Shown in pieces: positions 13,861 to 18,667 of a stretch of DNA of 18,667 nt (positions are counted from its first letter, which is position 1; the number at the start of each line of letters is the position of its first letter). Under the pieces are notes generated by a model. That model was not told the origin of the DNA, made no database searches, and worked only from the letters and a program-made list of their open reading frames with translations. The position numbers and the translations under genes are program-made. Where the stretch lies: NCBI GenBank assembly GCA_049976245.1, contig JBMFIQ010000039.1, forward strand, positions 1-18,667, given 5' to 3'. Origin of the DNA: Microbacter sp049976245 (lineage in GTDB: Bacteria > Bacteroidota > Bacteroidia > Bacteroidales > Paludibacteraceae).

Positions 13861-14781
13861 TTATTTGTTGACCTGAAATGTTTTGTCGCCATGTTGAAAA
13901 AAGCGAATGATTTGTTTGGCGGCAGCCAAACCTGCATTGATATTTGCTTCAGCTGTTTCAGCTCCAATTTTTTTGGCTGTTGAAAAATAACGTGTTCCAA
14001 ATTGGTTGATTAAATCGGCATGCATGTCGGGCATGATGTCGGTAATGTACTTGATATCAGGACGATCATTCATGATTTTGAACAAGTCGGCTTCATTCAT
14101 CACCTCTTTTCGGGCTGTGTTGATTAAACAGGCGTTTTTGGGCATTTTAGAGATCAAATGGTAATTGATGGATTGTTTTGTTTCGGGAGTCGCCGGAATA
14201 TGTAACGACACATATTGGCAAGTTGAAAATAGCTCTTCAACGTTTTTTACAGGTATTACTCCGTCTTTTTCAATGATTTCGGGTGCTATGTACGGATCGA
14301 AGGCATATACTTCCATGCCAAAACTTTTAGCCAACGGAGCAACCAATTTGCCCACATTTCCGTAGGCATGCAATCCGATTTTTTTGCCTTTCAATTCAGT
14401 GCCTGTTCCTGGTTGAAAATGATTGCGGGCCATGAAAATCATCATCCCGATGACCAATTCGGCTACTGCGTTTGAATTTTGCCCGGGCGTATTCATCACA
14501 ACGATGTTTCGATCGCTGCATGCCTGCAAATCGATGTTGTCGTATCCTGCTCCGGCTCTTACAACAATTTGAAGGTGTTTCGCCGCATCAATTACCTCTT
14601 TGGTCACTTTGTCCGAACGAACAATCAGCGCATTGGCATCTGCTACTGCTTTGTAAAGGTCGTTGACATCGGTGTATTCTTCTAAAAATGTCACAGTGTA
14701 ACCTGCTTCGTCACTTATTTTTTTAATCCCATCCGTTGCTGTTTTAGCAAATGGTTTTTCTGTTGCTACAAGAATTTTCAT
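13861..14781 (-). CDS. serA: D-3-phosphoglycerate dehydrogenase, Bacteroidales type
   Basis: 306 residues; the short form with no C-terminal ACT domain. The substrate domain has VVRAGAGYDNID (73-84). The Rossmann loop reads LHAYGNVG (137-144), so the first Gly of the usual GxGxxG is Ala. The catalytic Arg is in NTARKEV (R224). Where canonical enzymes have Asp-Val-x-x-x-Glu-Pro and Pro-His-x-Gly, this one has TDIMPDMH (247-254) and TAKKIGAE (268-275). I recall the same pattern in Bacteroides SerA, so it is a lineage trait. It oxidises 3-phosphoglycerate to 3-phosphohydroxypyruvate with NAD, feeding SerC encoded upstream. Confidence 0.88.
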   Translation of the reverse strand: MKILVATEKPFAKTATDGIKKISDEAGYTVTFLEEYTDVNDLYKAVADANALIVRSDKVTKEVIDAAKHLQIVVRAGAGYDNIDLQACSDRNIVVMNTPGQNSNAVAELVIGMMIFMARNHFQPGTGTELKGKKIGLHAYGNVGKLVAPLAKSFGMEVYAFDPYIAPEIIEKDGVIPVKNVEELFSTCQYVSLHIPATPETKQSINYHLISKMPKNACLINTARKEVMNEADLFKIMNDRPDIKYITDIMPDMHADLINQFGTRYFSTAKKIGAETAEANINAGLAAAKQIIRFFQHGDKTFQVNK

Positions 14782-14896
14782 TGCCGTATTTTATTTAAAG
14801 TGTTTTTTGTCAGTTACTTAAAATATTTTTACATCTTGTCCAACAACGCTTTGTTTTTCAGCTAAAACGTCATTTCATTGACATTGATTGAAAATG

Positions 14897-14927
14897 TTAT
14901 CTCCGATGGCATTCACATCGGAGATAA
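14897..14927. other. Perfect 12-bp hairpin between serC and serA
   Basis: TTATCTCCGATG (14897-14908) and CATCGGAGATAA (14916-14927) form a perfect stem around a 7-nt loop, 20 nt after the serC stop. On the minus strand there is no proper U-run after it, so it may be a weak or partial terminator or a 3' stabiliser that sets the serC to serA ratio. Confidence 0.65.
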
Positions 14928-14947
14928 AAAGTTGAAGGATTGCGTAA

Positions 14948-16015
14948 TCAGTGTGTTTTTTCAAATTCACGCATGACTTCAATGAGGGCGATTACGCTTT
15001 CTTTTGGGAGCGCATTATAGGTTGAAGCTCTGAAACCTCCTACGGAACGGTGTCCTTTGATGCCTACCATTCCTTTCGAAGCGGCAAATTTACCGAATTC
15101 TTCTTCCAATTCTTTGTATTCGTCGTTCATCACAAAACAAATATTCATGACAGAACGATCTTCGACAGCTGCTGTTCCTTTAAATAACTTGTTTCGATCA
15201 ATTTCATCATACAATAACGATGCTTTTTCACGATTCATTTTTTCGAGAACGGTCACGCCTCCCAATTGTTTCATCCATTTCAATGTTTCCAATGCAGCAT
15301 AGATTGGAACAACCGGTGGAGTGTTAAACATTGAACCGTCTTTGATGTGAGTGCGATAATCGAGCATGGTTGGAATGGGACGTGTGACTTTTCCTAAACT
15401 GTCATTTTTCACGATGACAAATGCTAAACCTGCAGGAGCCAGATTTTTTTGTGCCCCGCCGTAAATTAAATCGTATTTTGATATATCCACAGGACGTGAA
15501 AAAATGTCGGATGACATGTCGGCAATCAATGGAACGGGGGCATCCATATCCTTGTGCAATTCAGTTCCAAAGATGGTATTGTTGGTAGTGATGTGAAAAT
15601 AATCGACATCGGCAGGAATGGAATAATCTTTTGGAATGTAACTAAAATTGGCATCTTTACTTGATGCTACTTCAACAACTTCTCCAAAGAGCTTTGCTTC
15701 TTTCAATGCTTTTGATGCCCATGTTCCCGTGTTCAAATAAGCAGCTTTTTTTTCCAAATAATTAAATGGAACCATTGCAAATTGTAAACTGGCTCCGCCT
15801 CCTAAAAAGAGAACCGAATAACCATCTGGAATTGACAATAGCTCTTTAAATAAGTTGACGGCTTCGTCCATGACTGCTTGAAATTCTTTGGAACGATGGC
15901 TAATTTCCATGATTGAAAGGCCAATGCCGTTAAAATCCAAAATAGCTTTTGCAGTATTTTCAATGGTGCTTTGTGGCAAAATAGAAGGACCGGCATTGAA
16001 ATTGTGTTTTTTCAT
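14948..16015 (-). CDS. serC: Phosphoserine aminotransferase
   Basis: 355 residues, normal for SerC. The start MKKHNFNAGPSILP carries the conserved FxAGP segment. LFLGGGASLQFAMVP (69-83) binds the PLP phosphate, and the Schiff-base Lys is K190 in YGGAQKNLAPAG. HRSVGGFRASTYNA near the C-terminus contains the substrate-phosphate-binding Arg residues. It converts 3-phosphohydroxypyruvate and glutamate to phosphoserine, the second step of serine synthesis, and also serves pyridoxine synthesis in some bacteria. It is the first gene of the serC-serA-ridA block; a candidate -7 box lies about 95 bp upstream. Confidence 0.97.
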   Translation of the reverse strand: MKKHNFNAGPSILPQSTIENTAKAILDFNGIGLSIMEISHRSKEFQAVMDEAVNLFKELLSIPDGYSVLFLGGGASLQFAMVPFNYLEKKAAYLNTGTWASKALKEAKLFGEVVEVASSKDANFSYIPKDYSIPADVDYFHITTNNTIFGTELHKDMDAPVPLIADMSSDIFSRPVDISKYDLIYGGAQKNLAPAGLAFVIVKNDSLGKVTRPIPTMLDYRTHIKDGSMFNTPPVVPIYAALETLKWMKQLGGVTVLEKMNREKASLLYDEIDRNKLFKGTAAVEDRSVMNICFVMNDEYKELEEEFGKFAASKGMVGIKGHRSVGGFRASTYNALPKESVIALIEVMREFEKTH

Positions 16016-16109
16016 AACTTGATGAATTTAATATGTAGAATAATTATTGAGTTAATATATTTATTGTCAAATAAATAACTAATTATCTTTGGTGATTTTC
16101 TTGATCATT

Positions 16110-16117
16110 CAAAGGTA
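16110..16117 (-). promoter_or_regulatory. serC: Candidate -7 box of serC
   Basis: TACCTTTG on the minus strand fits TAnnTTTG and lies in the 266-bp gap between the DPP IV and serC genes. It would give a leader of about 90 nt. No good -33 TTTG is visible at 19-21 nt spacing. Confidence 0.4.
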
Positions 16118-16281
16118 CGTTTTTATTTTGTTCGGTGGTTGAAAAAAATAAGATATTTGGAAATTTTTCTTTTATTCCTCGTTGAATGATGATTTAAAAA
16201 TGGATTGACCTGACCTTGTTTTTAAGGATCATGGTAACAAAAAAAGATGCTTTCTTCAAGGAACCAATTGCGGTCTTATCT

Positions 16282-18486
16282 TCAAAGGTTATGATCTAAG
16301 AAACGAATCATTCGTTGAAAGAGATGATAACGGGTATTTCCGCCTATGATGCTGTGATTTCGGTTCGTATAGAGCTGCATGTCGAATTGTTTATCGGCCT
16401 GAACTAAGCGTGCAGTGAATTCAAACGTATTTTGCGGGTTGACATTGTCATCGGCTGTGCCATGAATGATGAGTAAATTGCCGTATAAGTTGGCTGCATG
16501 ATCTAACGGAGAACTTAATTGATATCCGTCGGGGTTCTCTTGTGGCATCTTCATGTAGCGTTCGGTGTAAGCTGCATCATAAAATCGCCAGTCAGTTACC
16601 GGTGCTACGGCAATACCGGTTTTGAACACATGACTTCCGTTGGTCATACACATTAAGGTCATAAAACCGCCGTAACTCCAACCCCAAATTCCAAGACGAT
16701 ATGGATCAACATAAGGCAAAGATCCAATATATTTAGCAGCAGCTACTTGGTCTTGCGCTTCTTTGACACCTAAACTGCCATAGGTACATTTTCGAAATGC
16801 AACGCCACGGGCTGCCGTTCCTCGACCGTCAACACAGGCAACAATGTATCCTTTTTGTGCCAACACATATTCCCAGTCAAATGACCATTTGTCGGCGGCT
16901 TCCTGAGAATCAGGTCCGCTGTATTGAACCATTAAAACAGGATATTTTTTATCGGGTGAAAAGCCGACAGGTTTCAACATCCATCCATTCAATGTGGTCA
17001 TGCCATCGGCGGCAGTGCAGGTGAAAAATGTTTTTTGAGGCAATTGCAAAGCCTGAATCTTGGATCGAAGAGTCTGATTTAATTCCAAAGGTCGTTCCAG
17101 TTTTTCGTCGGATGCCCGTAAAAAATATTGATCCGGCTGATTTAGGGAGGAATATTGATCAATAAAATAGGCAAAATTGTTGCTGAAAACTGCATCATGG
17201 GTCCCAATGCCTTCCGATAATTTTTTCTGAATTCCTTTTTCATTCATGGAATAAATATCGCGAACCAGCGGAGATGATTCGGCTGCCTGATAGTAACTAA
17301 TGTGTTTTGCAGCATCATAACCGTAAAAATGGGTAATATCCCAATTCCCTTTTGTCAAATCTCTGATTAAAATGCCGGTTACGGTATAAAGATAGGCATG
17401 TCTAAAACCATCTTTTTCACTGACATAAACAAAATATTTTCCATCGGGAGTAAATGACAATGCATCCAGATTTCGATAATCAACATAAGTATTGCTTTGA
17501 TCCTTCAGCACCAAATGCGAAACGGTTGAACGCGGATTGGCAAAAAGGAGTTGCATGGTGGTCTGATTACGATCAAACTTAGCAATGGCAAGTTCATTGA
17601 CATTGCGTGTCCATTGAATGCGTGGAATGTAAACGTCAGATTCCTGACCGATGTTCATTTGACGAATTGTTTTGTAATAGGTGTCATAAACTTGCACCGT
17701 AGCCTGAGGAATAGGCGTTCCTGCTTTTGCATATTTGAAAGAAATAACCGTCGGGTAGGGCGTTGATGAAGGAAATGACGGGTCTTCCCCTTCGTAACGC
17801 ATAAAACTGTAGGGTTTTACATTGGAAATGTTGATCTTGACAAATGCAACCAATTTACTGTCGGGTGACCAAACAAACATTCTTGTACATCCAAATTCTT
17901 CTTCGTACATCCAATCGGGCATTCCGTTAATGATGTTTCCGTCTTGACCATCGGTGGTAATGGGAACTTCAGTGTCATAATCCAATTTATTGATATATAA
18001 GTTATTGTTTCGAGCAAAGACCACTTTGGTACCGTCGGGTGAGAAAAGAGGAGATTCCTGTGGGCCGCCGTTAGAAAGAGGTTTCATGTTTCTGCGCATT
18101 ACGTCGTAAACATAATAATCGGCTGAAAAAGCTCTTCGATAGGGTCTTTTGGCATTTACATACACCAACATTCGATCTTCTGCAGAATCTAGTTCATATC
18201 CTTCAATGGATTTGAGCGGACAATGGAAAACGGTTCTGATGTTGAAGAGCGTATCCACTGCTTTCCCCGTTTTATAACTGTATTTTACAACGGCTTTGCC
18301 CGAATCGCAAAGTTGTGTAAAATAGTCACCGTTTTGCATCGATTTTAATTCTTTGATTTTTTTTGGTTTAAAATCGCCGTTGACGATTTGATGCAACAAG
18401 TCATTATGGGTGTTGCTTTGTGCCGTTGTCAATTGAAAAATGAAGGCTGCGATGAAAATCAACAGCAAATGAAGGATGTTTTTCAT
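16282..18486 (-). CDS. Dipeptidyl peptidase IV, family S9B
   Basis: 734 residues. A signal peptide (hydrophobic 4-18, cleavage near TTAQ 20-23) exports it to the periplasm. An N-terminal beta-propeller (about 60-490) carries WMYEEEF (192-198), whose Glu pair holds the free amino terminus of the peptide substrate in DPP IV enzymes. The C-terminal alpha/beta hydrolase has the nucleophile GWSYGG (Ser 604), Asp 679 in HGTADDN and His 711 in NRNHSI. It would release Xaa-Pro (or Xaa-Ala) dipeptides from short peptides, a nutrient role common in Bacteroidales. The Glu pair favours DPP IV over the prolyl tripeptidyl peptidase relative. Its start codon is the near ATG of repeat copy F. Confidence 0.93.
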   Translation of the reverse strand: MKNILHLLLIFIAAFIFQLTTAQSNTHNDLLHQIVNGDFKPKKIKELKSMQNGDYFTQLCDSGKAVVKYSYKTGKAVDTLFNIRTVFHCPLKSIEGYELDSAEDRMLVYVNAKRPYRRAFSADYYVYDVMRRNMKPLSNGGPQESPLFSPDGTKVVFARNNNLYINKLDYDTEVPITTDGQDGNIINGMPDWMYEEEFGCTRMFVWSPDSKLVAFVKINISNVKPYSFMRYEGEDPSFPSSTPYPTVISFKYAKAGTPIPQATVQVYDTYYKTIRQMNIGQESDVYIPRIQWTRNVNELAIAKFDRNQTTMQLLFANPRSTVSHLVLKDQSNTYVDYRNLDALSFTPDGKYFVYVSEKDGFRHAYLYTVTGILIRDLTKGNWDITHFYGYDAAKHISYYQAAESSPLVRDIYSMNEKGIQKKLSEGIGTHDAVFSNNFAYFIDQYSSLNQPDQYFLRASDEKLERPLELNQTLRSKIQALQLPQKTFFTCTAADGMTTLNGWMLKPVGFSPDKKYPVLMVQYSGPDSQEAADKWSFDWEYVLAQKGYIVACVDGRGTAARGVAFRKCTYGSLGVKEAQDQVAAAKYIGSLPYVDPYRLGIWGWSYGGFMTLMCMTNGSHVFKTGIAVAPVTDWRFYDAAYTERYMKMPQENPDGYQLSSPLDHAANLYGNLLIIHGTADDNVNPQNTFEFTARLVQADKQFDMQLYTNRNHSIIGGNTRYHLFQRMIRFLDHNL

Positions 18487-18556
18487 ACGTTTATTTTATT
18501 TTAACATTAAAGATGTATGGAACTCGCCAAAATAGTCATACGCTTGAGCATAAGCT
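18481..18556 (-). repeat. Start-codon-docked repeat, copy F (upstream of the DPP IV gene), far end lost
   Basis: From the DPP IV start codon (18486) the family sequence, with the gtatgga variant, is followed through the core TTGGCGAGTTCC and the ATGCTCAAGCGTATG stretch to about 18556. It then departs: the far ATGAAACGAGCC is missing and unrelated sequence begins. The palindrome has decayed (TTAATGTTAA instead of TTAACGTTAA), suggesting an older or partly deleted copy. Confidence 0.85.
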
Positions 18557-18610
18557 TTTGGTTTGTTGGTTAGTCGTAAGTTAAGATTTCAACTTTCGCA
18601 TGTTCATTAC

Positions 18611-18664
18611 AAGGGGCTTCCGCCCCTTAACCCTGACTTCCTTTTTCCTCCCGCAAGCGGGATG
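18611..18664. repeat. Two GC-rich hairpins at the right edge
   Basis: AAGGGGC-TTCC-GCCCCTT (7-bp perfect stem) is followed about 25 nt later by CCCGCAAGCGGG (4-5 bp stem). They stand out from the AT-rich surroundings. Neither is followed directly by a T-run on either strand. They may be the 3' end of a gene beyond the window or a REP-like palindromic element; the window ends too soon to decide. Confidence 0.5.
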
Positions 18665-18667
18665 TTC

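Noticed and set aside
13764..14000. 78-codon minus-strand frame ending KIKIDV
   Set aside because: Most of it overlaps serA in another frame; only the final part is repeat copy E, already described.
16084..16091. Plus-strand TATCTTTG box in the serC upstream region
   Set aside because: No plus-strand gene lies downstream for kilobases; probably a chance match.
51..18556. Repeat copies as a CRISPR array
   Set aside because: Copies are kilobases apart, in both orientations, without regular spacers or cas genes.

Overview
The window looks like chromosomal DNA of a member of the Bacteroidota, most likely order Bacteroidales. It is AT-rich. Shine-Dalgarno sites are hard to see, and perfect copies of the Bacteroidota -7 box (TAnnTTTG) lie upstream of several genes. 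Lineage-typical families are present: DUF6048/DUF6452, DUF4199, DUF6132, a Bacteroidales-type SerA and a DPP IV peptidase. No finer placement is possible from the sequence alone. All 18 confident genes lie on the minus strand. No tRNA, rRNA, CRISPR array, transposase or phage gene was seen.

Reading right to left, in the direction of transcription: a periplasmic dipeptidyl peptidase IV (18486-16282); a serine block serC-serA-ridA (16015-13390); a bifunctional-nuclease-domain protein (13138-12548); a 512-bp stretch without a convincing gene; the division block ftsQ-ftsA-ftsZ-yqeY-like (12035-8143); a redox-flavoured block of MarR regulator, DUF6132 membrane protein and thioredoxin lipoprotein (7936-6633), closed by a strong terminator; an envelope block of DUF4199, polyprenyl-phosphate GT2, a TM-anchored unknown and a nitroreductase (6261-3690); and a block of DUF6452 lipoprotein, DUF6048 protein, lipid A acyltransferase and a WbbL-like GT2 (3466-196).

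The most unusual content is a dispersed non-gene repeat of about 93 bp, present six times: 51-148, 1222-1317, 3494-3588 (inverted), 12030-12127, 13762-13858 and 18481-18556. One end of every copy is an ATGAAA. In four copies that ATG is the start codon of a gene: the WbbL-like GT2, ftsQ, ridA and DPP IV. The other end is also ATGAAA in the five complete copies. Between serA and ridA, and between the acyltransferase and the GT2, the repeat fills nearly the whole intergenic gap, and its far ATG sits 2 and 7 nt after the upstream stop, where the downstream gene would normally start. This suggests an element that inserts at ATGAAA start codons, duplicates them and supplies a new A-rich initiation region. 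In two copies the element also carries a 30-31 codon ORF whose TGA overlaps the new ATG. No transposase or terminal inverted repeat is visible, so mobility and regulatory function are inference.

The rest is mostly housekeeping: envelope glycolipid synthesis, septum assembly, serine synthesis with enamine detoxification by RidA, and peptide scavenging by DPP IV. Secondary points are a MarR regulator with five cysteines in its first 56 residues, a SerA lacking the canonical catalytic Glu/His motifs, and a dcw cluster that ends at a repeat copy instead of continuing to murC.
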